18,968 bases of DNA from NCBI GenBank assembly GCA_937902275.1, contig CALFNW010000146.1, positions 1 through 18,968 of the forward strand, read 5' to 3'. The stretch comes from UBA4717 sp002404395 (GTDB taxonomy: Bacteria; Bacillota; Clostridia; Oscillospirales; CAG-272). The notes below the pieces were generated by a model. That model did not search any database and had not been told where the DNA came from. It was given only the letters and a program-made list of their open reading frames with translations. This document shows, piece by piece, positions 6,803-14,945 of the stretch; positions within the stretch are counted from its first letter, which is position 1, and the number at the start of each line of letters is the position of its first letter. The position numbers and the translations under genes are program-made.

Positions 6803-8230
6803 ATGAACGAAAAGCTTGCTCGATTTTATAACGACATCAAGGGCAAAAAGGTCGCCGTCGTCGGACTCGGAATATCAAACGCACCGCTTGTTTCGCTCTT
6901 GCATGAGCACGGCGCGATCGTTTCGGTGCACGACAAAAAAAACGCGGACAAATTCGATCCCACGCTTATTGAATCACTGAAAAAAAACAATGCGCGGCTC
7001 TTTTTCGGTGAAAACTATCTTGACGAGTTTGATGAAGATATAATTATCAAAGCCCCGGGAATTCGAAAGGATGCACCCGGACTTGTAAAAGCCGAAAAAA
7101 GCGGCGCAAAGCTTACCTCCGAGCTTGAGCTTTTTTTCAACACCTCCGACTGTGAAAAATTTGCCGTGACCGGAAGTGACGGAAAAACCACTACCACGAC
7201 GCTGACCTACCTCATGCTGAGCGAGGAGTATTCAAAGCGCGGCAGAACGGTTCATGTCGGCGGTAACATCGGCACCCCGCTGTTTTATCGCGCCGAAAGC
7301 ATAGCGGATTCTGATGCCGCTGTGCTTGAGCTGTCCAGCTTTCAGCTTCACGCGATGAGCGTAGCGCCCGACCATGCGCTTATAACCAATGTATCACCGA
7401 ATCACCTTGATTGGCACACCGATTATGAAGAATACATTGATTCCAAGCGCCGGATATTCAAATTTATGACGCACGGCAGTGTAGTGCTCAACTACTCAAA
7501 CGATATCACAAGAAGCATGGCAAAAGACGTGCCGTGCGGCTGTGAGGTCAGATTCTTTTCTTCATCGGGACTGCCGGACAAAACGAACGCCGCACTCTGC
7601 GTTTACACCGAAAACGGTGAGATCAGAGTACATGACTACACGTACGACAGCGACGAATTTGTAATGAACGAATCGGAAATAATGATCCCGGGCAAGCACA
7701 ATGTCGAAAACTACATGGCGGCTTACGCAATGCTTTACCGCACGATCTCGGTCGAAACGCTTCGTAAGACCGCACGCACATTCAAAGGTGTGGAACACCG
7801 TATCGAATTTGTTCGCGAGCTTGACGGAGTGAAGTATTATAACAGCTCAATAGACTCAAGCCCTACCCGCACGATCGCCGCACTGCGTTCTTTCGGCGGT
7901 AAAAAAGTCATTGCAATAATGGGCGGATACGACAAACACATACCGTATGATGTCATCGGAGAGCCGGTATGCACATACGCGAAAGCCGTGATCCTGACCG
8001 GGGCTACAGCTCCGAAAATCAAAGCAGCGATAAAGAACTGTTCCGTATACTCGGAAAACTGCCCGAAAATATACGAGGAAAGCGATTTTGAGCGCGCGGT
8101 CGCGCGCTCGCGCGAAATTGCCGAAAGCGGCGATACGGTCATACTGACCCCGGCGTCGGCAAGTTTTGACCGCTTCAAAAACTTTGAAGAGCGCGGCAAC
8201 CTGTTTAAACGCACAGTCAACAATTTTTAG
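6803..8230 (+). CDS. murD: UDP-N-acetylmuramoyl-L-alanine--D-glutamate ligase
   Basis: MurD adds D-glutamate to UDP-MurNAc-L-alanine in cytoplasmic peptidoglycan synthesis. The N-terminal UDP-binding domain begins with KKVAVVGLGISNAPLV. The ATP-binding P-loop is TGSDGKTTTTTL (K128 from this start). The central Mur ligase domain has ELSSFQLH, ITNVSPNHLDWH and the carbamylated-lysine region DSKRRIF. The C-terminal domain has GVEHRIEFV, NSSIDSSPT and a late LTPASASFDRF, typical of MurD. At 475 residues it is slightly longer than the usual 430-460. I prefer ATG 6803 because GAGGG (6793-6797) precedes it by five bases; ATG 6791 would add four residues and follows a hairpin directly. No other mur or division gene is adjacent, so it is outside the usual dcw cluster. 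Near the 3' end it carries a strong GC palindrome (8090-8109). Confidence 0.93.
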   Translation: MNEKLARFYNDIKGKKVAVVGLGISNAPLVSLLHEHGAIVSVHDKKNADKFDPTLIESLKKNNARLFFGENYLDEFDEDIIIKAPGIRKDAPGLVKAEKSGAKLTSELELFFNTSDCEKFAVTGSDGKTTTTTLTYLMLSEEYSKRGRTVHVGGNIGTPLFYRAESIADSDAAVLELSSFQLHAMSVAPDHALITNVSPNHLDWHTDYEEYIDSKRRIFKFMTHGSVVLNYSNDITRSMAKDVPCGCEVRFFSSSGLPDKTNAALCVYTENGEIRVHDYTYDSDEFVMNESEIMIPGKHNVENYMAAYAMLYRTISVETLRKTARTFKGVEHRIEFVRELDGVKYYNSSIDSSPTRTIAALRSFGGKKVIAIMGGYDKHIPYDVIGEPVCTYAKAVILTGATAPKIKAAIKNCSVYSENCPKIYEESDFERAVARSREIAESGDTVILTPASASFDRFKNFEERGNLFKRTVNNF

Positions 8231-8248
8231 CCGAAAGAGGTGAAAAGT

Positions 8249-10486
8249 GTGGAAAACGACAGACAAAACCGAATCTTTTCACGTTTTGCCCCGTTTATAC
8301 AGAATTTTATATACTCGCATGAATGGGAAAGTCTGCGTGAGGTTCAGCTTGACGCCGCCGAATGTATCTTTGACACCGACGACGATATGCTGATAACCTC
8401 CTCCACCGCCTCAGGAAAAACCGAAGCGGCGTTTTTTCCGATACTCTCATTGCTGTCGGAATCGCTTTATACCAAGCTCGGCGTACTCTATATCGCTCCG
8501 CTGAAAAGCCTTATAAACGATCAGTTTTCTCGCCTTTATGAACTGCTTGACGAGGCGCGGATCCCGGTGTTCCATTGGCACGGAGATGTTGCCGCTTCAC
8601 ATAAAACCGATTTTTTAAAGTCTCCGCGCGGAATTTTGCAGATCACTCCCGAGTCGCTCGAAAGCATGCTGATAAACCGCTCAAACGACATTTACCGTAT
8701 TTTTTCATCGCTTGAATACGTAATCATCGATGAGATACATATTCTTACCGGAAGCGATCGCGGAAATCAGATAATCTGCGACTTAGCAAGGCTTGAGCGC
8801 GCGATCGGCAAAAGTCCGAGAAGGATCGCGCTCTCGGCAACGCTGGGCGATCCCGAAGCGGCAGCAAAATGGCTTTCGGGCGGCAGAGCTCGGAATGTGC
8901 ATATTACAAAGCCCGATTCCGGCAGGATCCGTTGGAGACTTGCTCTCGAACACTTTTATATTCAAAACCGCAACTTTGATCAAAAAAACGAAAACATACC
9001 GACCAAAAGCTCGGAAAAAGCCGAAGTTTCACCTGCATACGAGTATATGTACGACTGCGTCAGAGACAAAAAATCGCTTGTCTTTTCAAATTCACGTGAG
9101 GAAACCGAATATATTACCGCGACGCTCAGGCAAATCGCCGAACGACGCGGAGACGACGATATTTTTCTGATTCACCACGGCAATCTCTCCGCTGCACTGC
9201 GTGAGGAAGCGGAAGCAAAAATGAAAGCCGAAGATACCCGCGCGGTCACCTGCGCAACCTTGACAATGGAGCTTGGAATAGATATCGGACGACTCGAAAG
9301 AGTAGTTGAAAACGGAGCGCCGAACTCAGTATCAAGCTTCCTGCAGCGTCTCGGGCGTTCGGGCAGGCGAGGTGATCCTCCCGAAATGATAATGATATTC
9401 AACGAAGAAGATCCTCTGCCGAACACCCCGCTTCCCGAACTGATTCCATGGGAGCTGATCCGCGCCGTAGCCATAATTGAACTTTATATAAAAGAGCGGT
9501 TTATTGAGCCTCCGAGGATAAAAAAATTCCCTTTTTCGCTCTGCTTTCAGCAAACGCTCAGCATACTTGCTTCCTCTGGCGAGCTTTCGGTTCGCGAGCT
9601 TGCAAAGCGCGTGCTGACTTTGCCCGCCTTCGCGGATATCTCCAAAGAAGATTACAAGACCCTGATAATTTCAATGCTTGATAATGATTACATTGAAATG
9701 ACCGAGGACAAGGGACTGATCATCGGCATTGCCGGTGAACGGCTGATCGGATCGTTCAAATTCTACGCCGTTTTTAAGGACAGTGAAGACTTCACAGTCA
9801 GATGCGATTCGGACGAGATCGGAACCATCACCTCCGCGCCGCCGCCCGGCGACCGTTTTGCGCTTGCCGGCAGAGTCTGGGAGGTTGAAGAACTTGATAT
9901 TTCCCGAAAGTTAATATATGTTAAGCCTATCAAGGGCAAAATGGAGATCTCGTGGCCCGGAGACTTCGGCGAAATACACACACGGATCCTTGAAGAAATG
10001 CGGTGCGTCCTGAGAGGCGATAAGGATTATCCCTATCTCAAGGAAAATGCCCGGGCAAGGCTTGACGCGGCGCGTACTCTCGTGAAAAAAACCGGTGCCG
10101 ACAAGCGCTCTTTGCTTCACCTCGGCGGATACAGCTGGTGTATGTTACCCTGGCTCGGCACGCGTTCTTTCCGTACACTGCGAAGACTGCTTACAAAATA
10201 CTCGGGACGCCTGAAGCTCAGCGACATAGAATTTGACGGTTGCAATTATCTTACCTTCAAGATGGAGGAAAAAAATGCGGGGCAGCTCGTAAACGAGCTT
10301 TGTCGGATCTTGCGCGAGGAGTGTACTGACGCTTCAATGCTCGTATCCGACGGCGAAAATCCGGCATTTGACAAATATGACCCGTTGATTCCGAGCGAGC
10401 TGCTGCGTCGTGCTTACGCCGCAGACAGACTCGACCTTGACGAAGTGCGTATGCGGCTCTCGGAGCTTGCCGCAGAATTTAACTGA
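8249..10486 (+). CDS. Lhr-like DEAD/DEAH-box (superfamily 2) helicase
   Basis: This 745-residue protein has the full superfamily 2 helicase motif set: STASGKTE (motif I, K57), APLKSLINDQ (Ia), TPES (Ib), DEIH (II, 161-164), SATLGDP (III, from about 196), SNSREETEYI (IV), a motif V block ending in ELGIDIG, and QRLGRSGRRG (VI, 366-375). The DEIH box, the ELGIDIG signature and the long region after motif VI, probably a winged helix plus Lhr-core segments, place it with Lhr-type ATP-dependent nucleic acid helicases. It is shorter than typical Lhr-core proteins. GTG at 8249 is the likely start because AGAGG (8236-8240) lies eight bases upstream; an earlier in-frame GTG at 8240 overlaps that site. 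It begins 18 bases after murD and is probably co-transcribed with it. Substrate and pathway are not shown. Confidence 0.88.
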   Translation: MENDRQNRIFSRFAPFIQNFIYSHEWESLREVQLDAAECIFDTDDDMLITSSTASGKTEAAFFPILSLLSESLYTKLGVLYIAPLKSLINDQFSRLYELLDEARIPVFHWHGDVAASHKTDFLKSPRGILQITPESLESMLINRSNDIYRIFSSLEYVIIDEIHILTGSDRGNQIICDLARLERAIGKSPRRIALSATLGDPEAAAKWLSGGRARNVHITKPDSGRIRWRLALEHFYIQNRNFDQKNENIPTKSSEKAEVSPAYEYMYDCVRDKKSLVFSNSREETEYITATLRQIAERRGDDDIFLIHHGNLSAALREEAEAKMKAEDTRAVTCATLTMELGIDIGRLERVVENGAPNSVSSFLQRLGRSGRRGDPPEMIMIFNEEDPLPNTPLPELIPWELIRAVAIIELYIKERFIEPPRIKKFPFSLCFQQTLSILASSGELSVRELAKRVLTLPAFADISKEDYKTLIISMLDNDYIEMTEDKGLIIGIAGERLIGSFKFYAVFKDSEDFTVRCDSDEIGTITSAPPPGDRFALAGRVWEVEELDISRKLIYVKPIKGKMEISWPGDFGEIHTRILEEMRCVLRGDKDYPYLKENARARLDAARTLVKKTGADKRSLLHLGGYSWCMLPWLGTRSFRTLRRLLTKYSGRLKLSDIEFDGCNYLTFKMEEKNAGQLVNELCRILREECTDASMLVSDGENPAFDKYDPLIPSELLRRAYAADRLDLDEVRMRLSELAAEFN

Positions 10487-10526
10487 ATCATATACAAAGT
10501 ATTTATCGCCGTTTCGGTTTTGACTT

Positions 10527-11162
10527 ATGAAAACCTTGAACCTCGTATTCAAATGGCTGCTTTTCGCAGTTTTATTGTTTATTCTGATCTTTACCGACAA
10601 AACCGCGATCCGTATAGGAGCGCTCATAGTTTTGCCGTTCACCCCGCTGTTCAAACGCTTTCGTGAAACGCTTTTTTCTGCATTTCCGTGCAAGCTTGTT
10701 CGGTCTGAGGTAACAGTCTCGGTGCTTATTTCAACAGCGGCGCTTGTCGCTTTGTTTGCTGTCTCAAATCAAAGCATAACACCGCAAATGCTTTCCATAT
10801 CGGACGCACATCCGCCGATCGCCGCCGACACGGGTGCGATCGGCAGATCCGATAAACTTCAAGACGAAGAAGAAACGCTTGCGACTTCCGAGCGCATTAC
10901 CGAACAGTACGAAAGCAACAGTCAAAAAAGCACGCAGTACGAGACTGCCGACGGATCCGAACCCGTCGATACTGCCAAGCAAGCCGAAAGAACGCCGTCA
11001 AACGAGCAATCGTATGTCCTGAATACCAACACCGGAAAATTTCACAAGCCCGAATGTGCACATGCACAGAAGATCAAACCCGCAAACCGCCGCGAGTTTC
11101 AAGGCACACGCGAAGAAGCGGAAAGCTTGGGATATGTGCCTTGCAAGGTATGCAAACCATAA
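10527..11162 (+). CDS. Membrane-anchored protein with C-terminal Ada-like Cys/His domain
   Basis: This 211-residue protein has two predicted membrane helices (about 7-35 and 53-75) and a charged, low-complexity linker rich in Glu, Thr, Ser and Gln (about 95-160). A compact C-terminal domain follows, beginning YVLNTNTGKFHKPECA and ending YVPCKVCKP. It offers His173, Cys177, Cys206 and Cys209 as likely zinc ligands. The same tail occurs in Clostridia on secreted thermonuclease-like and ComEC-like metallohydrolase proteins and resembles the zinc-binding domain of Ada; its function is unknown. The start has no visible Shine-Dalgarno sequence and follows the helicase stop by 40 bases, so expression probably depends on the upstream transcript. 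A strong terminator follows. The cellular role cannot be assigned. Confidence 0.75.
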   Translation: MKTLNLVFKWLLFAVLLFILIFTDKTAIRIGALIVLPFTPLFKRFRETLFSAFPCKLVRSEVTVSVLISTAALVALFAVSNQSITPQMLSISDAHPPIAADTGAIGRSDKLQDEEETLATSERITEQYESNSQKSTQYETADGSEPVDTAKQAERTPSNEQSYVLNTNTGKFHKPECAHAQKIKPANRREFQGTREEAESLGYVPCKVCKP

Positions 11163-11170
11163 AAAATAAA

Positions 11171-11226
11171 CCGTCGGATATGCGCTCACTTTCAAGTGAG
11201 CATAAAATCCGACGGCTTATTTTTAT
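11171..11226. terminator. Bidirectional intrinsic terminator
   Basis: CCGTCGGAT (11171-11179) pairs with ATCCGACGG (11207-11215), and inside it GCTCACTT (11184-11191) pairs with AAGTGAGC (11194-11201). On the plus strand the stem is followed by CTTATTTTTA; on the minus strand it is followed by TTTATTTTTT. It separates the plus-strand helicase/Ada-like genes from the convergent minus-strand Eda run and should stop transcription from both sides. Confidence 0.92.
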
Positions 11227-11232
11227 GTAATA

Positions 11233-12198
11233 TTACTTTCTGATAAGGTGGAACGCAAAGCCGGCAATCTCATCCTTGAAATAAATTGCATTAAGCTTTC
11301 CGCTCTCGGTATATTTTTCGCTTCCGGGCGCAAATTCGATGCCGAGTCGGTTAAAATACGCCATAGCACGTTCAAGCGAGTTCGTGCCTATCGCGATATG
11401 ACCGTTTCGTCCGAGATAAGGCGAGTACATGAACTCAAACTCCTTGCCCGCAAATACCCCGGCTGTGCCCGGTTGCTGTCCCTTAAAGCCGAACATAAAT
11501 TCAAGCGTTTTGAGCGATTTCTCGGCTTCTTCTCGCGAATTGCAGTTTATTCCCACATGGATCAGTTCAAAGCCGAGCACCAGCGACACTGCGCTCTTTA
11601 CAAGCTCGGTAAGCTTGTCAAATTCGCCGGCTTCAAGCAGGTCGCTCGGAACCATAAAGCTTCCGCCGCACGCGAGGATCTTGTCAAAAGCAAGATATTG
11701 GAGCAGATTCTTCTCGTTTATACCGCCGGTCGGCATGAATTTCATGCCCGAATACGGCGCGCTGAAAGCTTTGAGCGTGCCGAGCCCGCCGAGCGATTCT
11801 GCGGGGAAAAACTTCACGGTATCAAGTCCGAATTCGATTGCAGACTCAATATCGCTCGGATTTGCGCAACCCGGAATTATCGGGTATCCCTTTTCGATAC
11901 AATGCGCCACGACTTTGGGATTAAGTCCGGGACTGACGATAAATTTCGCCCCGGCAGTCATAGCCGCATCCGCCTGCGCTGCGGTAAGCACCGTGCCGGC
12001 TCCGATTATCATTTCGGGGTACGCCGCCGCCATTTTTTCAATCGCTTTTGCGGCGCAAGCGGTGCGAAAAGTCACCTCCGCGACCGGAAGCCCTCCGTCG
12101 CAAAGCGCCTTTGCAAGCGGTACCGCTTTGGATACGTCGTCAATTTTGATTACCGGCACAAGCCCGTAGTCGCCTATTTGCTTTAACAACTCTGTCAT
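11233..12198 (-). CDS. eda: KDPG/KHG aldolase fused to a C-terminal VOC (glyoxalase-like) domain
   Basis: Residues 1 to about 205 form a complete Eda-type aldolase, which splits 2-keto-3-deoxy-6-phosphogluconate into pyruvate and glyceraldehyde 3-phosphate. Catalytic residues are visible: E41 and R45 in AEVTFRT and the Schiff-base lysine K129 in TVKFFPAES. Phosphate-binding PTGGIN also appears. From about residue 209 a second domain starts (FELIHVGINC), with GRNGHIAIGTNSLERA and a final beta strand. This fits the vicinal oxygen chelate fold and has candidate metal-binding His residues. The 321-residue length equals one aldolase plus one VOC domain, with no frameshift. The start has GGAG (12207-12210) eight bases upstream. 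It is the last gene of the minus-strand run. The VOC partner may act on a related keto sugar, but that is inference. Confidence 0.9.
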   Translation of the reverse strand: MTELLKQIGDYGLVPVIKIDDVSKAVPLAKALCDGGLPVAEVTFRTACAAKAIEKMAAAYPEMIIGAGTVLTAAQADAAMTAGAKFIVSPGLNPKVVAHCIEKGYPIIPGCANPSDIESAIEFGLDTVKFFPAESLGGLGTLKAFSAPYSGMKFMPTGGINEKNLLQYLAFDKILACGGSFMVPSDLLEAGEFDKLTELVKSAVSLVLGFELIHVGINCNSREEAEKSLKTLEFMFGFKGQQPGTAGVFAGKEFEFMYSPYLGRNGHIAIGTNSLERAMAYFNRLGIEFAPGSEKYTESGKLNAIYFKDEIAGFAFHLIRK

Positions 12199-12327
12199 TT
12201 TTATGTCTCCGTGCCGCCGTCGGCGGCTGCAAAATTACAAAACAGCATCATGCGATCCGATCCCGACACGATCTTGCATATACACGCGCAAGACAATGTA
12301 TATGCAAAAATCGGAATCGCTTATAGT
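12199..12327. other. Intergenic region with two inverted repeats upstream of eda
   Basis: This 129-base gap holds a perfect GC-rich hairpin, GCCGCC (12213-12218) with GGCGGC (12222-12227), three bases upstream of the eda ribosome binding site. It also holds a perfect 10-bp inverted repeat, TTGCATATAC (12274-12283) with GTATATGCAA (12298-12307), separated by 14 bases. Neither is followed by a T tract on the minus strand, so they look more like an operator or RNA leader than a terminator. No well-spaced promoter is apparent. Confidence 0.5.
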
Positions 12328-13731
12328 TTACTCTGCGAATAGTGCAAGCACCGCTTTATGAGTCATATATACGTCGAGCTTAGCAATGACCTCAACCGGT
12401 GCGTGCATTGAGATAACCGGTACTCCGAGATCAATAACATCAATATTCCGCTTGGCAATATATGCGGCAACGGTTCCGCCGCCGCCCTGATCGACCTTAC
12501 CGAGCTCCGCGATCTGCCATATTACCCCGTTGTCGTCAAACAGCTTGCGGACATATCCGAGAAATTCCGCCGAAGCGTCGGAGGTTCCGCTCTTTCCGCG
12601 TGCACCGGTGTACTTGGAAAGCACTACGCCGTGATTGATAAAAGCGGTATTGCGCTTTTCAAACACCTCCGGAAAGTTCGGGTCGTATGCCACGTTAACA
12701 TCTGCCGAGAGGCACTTGGAATTCGCACGCACGGTGTTTTCCGAAACGCCGAAAGTATTCGAAAGTTCGGCAATAATATCCGAAAGCAGTGAGCATTTAA
12801 GTCCCGTATTGCCGTCGCTTCCGGTCTCCTCCTTGTCGGCAAGGATCACCATTACGGTATGCTTGCCTGCCGAAGCGTCGTCAAGGATCGCCGTGACCGA
12901 AGGATATGCGCAAACGCGGTCGTCATGACCGTATGAAGCGATCATGGAACGGTCAAGTCCGGCATCGCGCGCCTTGGAGGCGGGAACGGCGCACAGTTCC
13001 GCCGAAATCAGATCCGCTTCGGTAATACCGTATCTTTCATTAAGGATCGAAAGGATATTCAGCTTGATCTTTTCGGAAGCTTCCTCATCGTCATAAGGGC
13101 GACTGCCCACCAACAGATTAAGCGACTCTCCCTCTATTGCAAGCGAAAGCGTTTTCTGATACTGTGCCTGTGCAAGATGCGGCGGAAGATCGTTGATATA
13201 AAGCACCGGGTCGTTTTCATCTTCTCCGATAACGATATCGACCGTGTCTCCCGAGGCAAGTATCACTCTGCCGTGCAGTGCCAACGGCACTGCCGTCCAC
13301 TGATATTTTTTGACTCCGCCGTAATAATGGGTCTTGAGAAATCCCTGCTCGGAATCCTCATAAAGCGGGCGGGGCTTTAAGTCGAGTCGCGGAGAATCAA
13401 TATGCGCAGCGGCAATACGCACACCCTCGGTCAGCGGCTCGCTGCCTATTCTGAACAAGAATATGCTCTTTCCGCGATTATTATAGAAAAGCTTATCCCC
13501 GGCTTTGACCTTCATTCCGAAGGTATACGGCACAAATCCATGCTCGCGCGCCATTTTTTCGGTTGAGATCACCGCTTCACGCTCGGTTTTGGAAGAATCG
13601 AGAAATTTTTTATATCCCTCGCAGTATGCATCGGCTTTGGCGATCTCTTCGGCATCAAGCTTCTTAAACGCATTGTCCGAATTATAAAAAAGTTTTTCGG
13701 ATAAAAGCTGTCCCTTGGTTTTTTCTGACAT
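12328..13731 (-). CDS. M18 family aminopeptidase (aspartyl aminopeptidase type)
   Basis: This 467-residue cytosolic metallopeptidase removes N-terminal residues from peptides, and the M18 family favours acidic ones. The metal-binding and catalytic residues are all visible: H110 and D112 in AAHIDSPRLDLK, the YGHDDRV block (D270/D271), E301 and E302 in DKEETGS, D344 in SADVNVAYD, and H443 in ISMHAPVE. Length and residue order fit a two-domain M18 enzyme, and the protein appears intact. The start has GGAGG eight bases upstream. The gene follows the lytic transglycosylase by 21 bases and is probably co-transcribed with it. A role in peptide recycling is inferred from the family, not from the context. 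Confidence 0.92.
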   Translation of the reverse strand: MSEKTKGQLLSEKLFYNSDNAFKKLDAEEIAKADAYCEGYKKFLDSSKTEREAVISTEKMAREHGFVPYTFGMKVKAGDKLFYNNRGKSIFLFRIGSEPLTEGVRIAAAHIDSPRLDLKPRPLYEDSEQGFLKTHYYGGVKKYQWTAVPLALHGRVILASGDTVDIVIGEDENDPVLYINDLPPHLAQAQYQKTLSLAIEGESLNLLVGSRPYDDEEASEKIKLNILSILNERYGITEADLISAELCAVPASKARDAGLDRSMIASYGHDDRVCAYPSVTAILDDASAGKHTVMVILADKEETGSDGNTGLKCSLLSDIIAELSNTFGVSENTVRANSKCLSADVNVAYDPNFPEVFEKRNTAFINHGVVLSKYTGARGKSGTSDASAEFLGYVRKLFDDNGVIWQIAELGKVDQGGGGTVAAYIAKRNIDVIDLGVPVISMHAPVEVIAKLDVYMTHKAVLALFAE

Positions 13732-13752
13732 TTTTATTTCCTCCGTTATAAT

Positions 13753-14316
13753 TTAATCAATATCGTATATATTTTTATATTTTTCGGCCGCGGATACGAC
13801 CTTTTTTACATAATCATCGGTTTCGGGATAGGGTATATCGACAAGCCTTCCGTTTTCTGAATACCGCGGATCATCAAGCCAGCCGTTTACCCTGGAAAAG
13901 CCGGCGTTGTAAGCGGCAAAAGCCGTTTCCCATTCGCCGAAATGCGACTTCAGATACGACAGAAAATAAACTCCGTATTTGATGTTGGTCTCAGGATCGT
14001 AAAGCGATCTGTCGGCTTCCTCTCTGCGCAGAAACAGAAGCCAATCATATGTGTCGGGAGTGATCTGCATAAGTCCCGCAGCTCCCGCCCGCGAGAGTGC
14101 GTTCGGGTCAAAAGCGCTCTCGGTTCGTATTACCGCATATATTATGCTTTCGGGAACGTCAAATTCAGCCGAATATGACTTGACCAGCGATTCATATTTG
14201 ATCGGATAGGCGCGTCTTGCCGCACGCTCAGCCAGATATCCGTATAGTCTGAAAACGAAAATTATTGCGGCAATTACAATAAGCGCTCCGAGGACAAACT
14301 TTACGGTTTTCTTCAT
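13753..14316 (-). CDS. Membrane-anchored lytic transglycosylase (SLT domain)
   Basis: This 187-residue protein cuts the glycan strands of peptidoglycan without water, leaving 1,6-anhydro ends. A membrane helix (about 5-25) anchors it with the catalytic domain outside. The domain shows the catalytic glutamate E66 in IRTESAFDP, then AGAAGLMQITPDTYDW, then AFAAYNAGFSRVNGWL, the standard SLT motif order. I chose ATG at 14316 because its A, T and G overlap the coaE stop as ATGA and GGAG (14327-14330) lies ten bases upstream; a TTG at 14325 would sit against that site. An SLT gene directly after coaE is a frequent arrangement in Clostridia, and the overlap implies translational coupling. Confidence 0.92.
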   Translation of the reverse strand: MKKTVKFVLGALIVIAAIIFVFRLYGYLAERAARRAYPIKYESLVKSYSAEFDVPESIIYAVIRTESAFDPNALSRAGAAGLMQITPDTYDWLLFLRREEADRSLYDPETNIKYGVYFLSYLKSHFGEWETAFAAYNAGFSRVNGWLDDPRYSENGRLVDIPYPETDDYVKKVVSAAEKYKNIYDID

Positions 14317-14945
14317 TTTTTCCAAGCTCCGCCGTTTTTAAGCTTTTCCAAGTATTCCCGCGCGCCCGATCTCAGTTTTTCAATGCTTCCGTCATTATAA
14401 AACACCGTGTCGCATCGGCTCGTGTAATAATCATCTTTCTGCTGAGCCGCAATTCTGGCAAGTGCAAGCTCCCTTGAAATGCCGTCGCGTTTAATGATCC
14501 GCTCAAGCCGCACTTCGACCGGAGCCACGACGGCAATCAACAGATCGCATTTGCGGTCACACCCCGACTCAAACAGCAGCGGCGCATCGATCGCCGCCGC
14601 AAAGCAACCGTTTTGCGCATATCTCTCAAGCTCGCGATCGACTTCAAGCAAAATATAATGGTGCGTGATCCGATTGAGCGCCGCAAGCTCCGCTGAGGTG
14701 TCAGCACCGCCGAATACGCGGCTTGCCAAAGTTTTGCGGTCAAGGCTCCCGTCGGCTTCAAGGATCTGAGCTCCGAAATATCCGACAAGCTCTTTCAGGC
14801 AGTCCGAGTTCGGAACTGTAACTTTTCTTGATATTCCGTCGGTATCAATGCAGGGGATCCGCGCTTCCTCAAAAACTTCCGTAAGCACGCCCTTACCCGC
14901 ACCTGTCGGTCCGGTAAGGCCGATAACAAGCATATTATTTATCAT
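14313..14945 (-). CDS. coaE: Dephospho-CoA kinase
   Basis: CoaE phosphorylates dephospho-CoA on the ribose 3' hydroxyl, the last step of coenzyme A synthesis. The 210-residue length is normal. Family motifs are present: an N-terminal P-loop VIGLTGPTGAGKG, the substrate motif IDTDGISRKV, the signature IDAPLLFESG, and the lid-region arginines around RLERIIKRDG. One oddity is residue 19, just after the P-loop lysine, which is Gly where Ser or Thr normally helps bind magnesium. The ATG overlaps the stop of the upstream oxidoreductase gene as ATGA. Met5 is a possible alternative start. In many Clostridia polA precedes coaE; here a sugar dehydrogenase-like gene occupies that place. Confidence 0.92.
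   Translation of the reverse strand: MINNMLVIGLTGPTGAGKGVLTEVFEEARIPCIDTDGISRKVTVPNSDCLKELVGYFGAQILEADGSLDRKTLASRVFGGADTSAELAALNRITHHYILLEVDRELERYAQNGCFAAAIDAPLLFESGCDRKCDLLIAVVAPVEVRLERIIKRDGISRELALARIAAQQKDDYYTSRCDTVFYNDGSIEKLRSGAREYLEKLKNGGAWKK

Noticed and set aside
11248..12186. Two long plus-strand open frames (312 and 246 codons) opposite eda.
   Set aside because: Both are antisense to a protein with complete catalytic motifs; their products are rich in Arg, His or Ser in the way shadow frames of GC-biased genes are.
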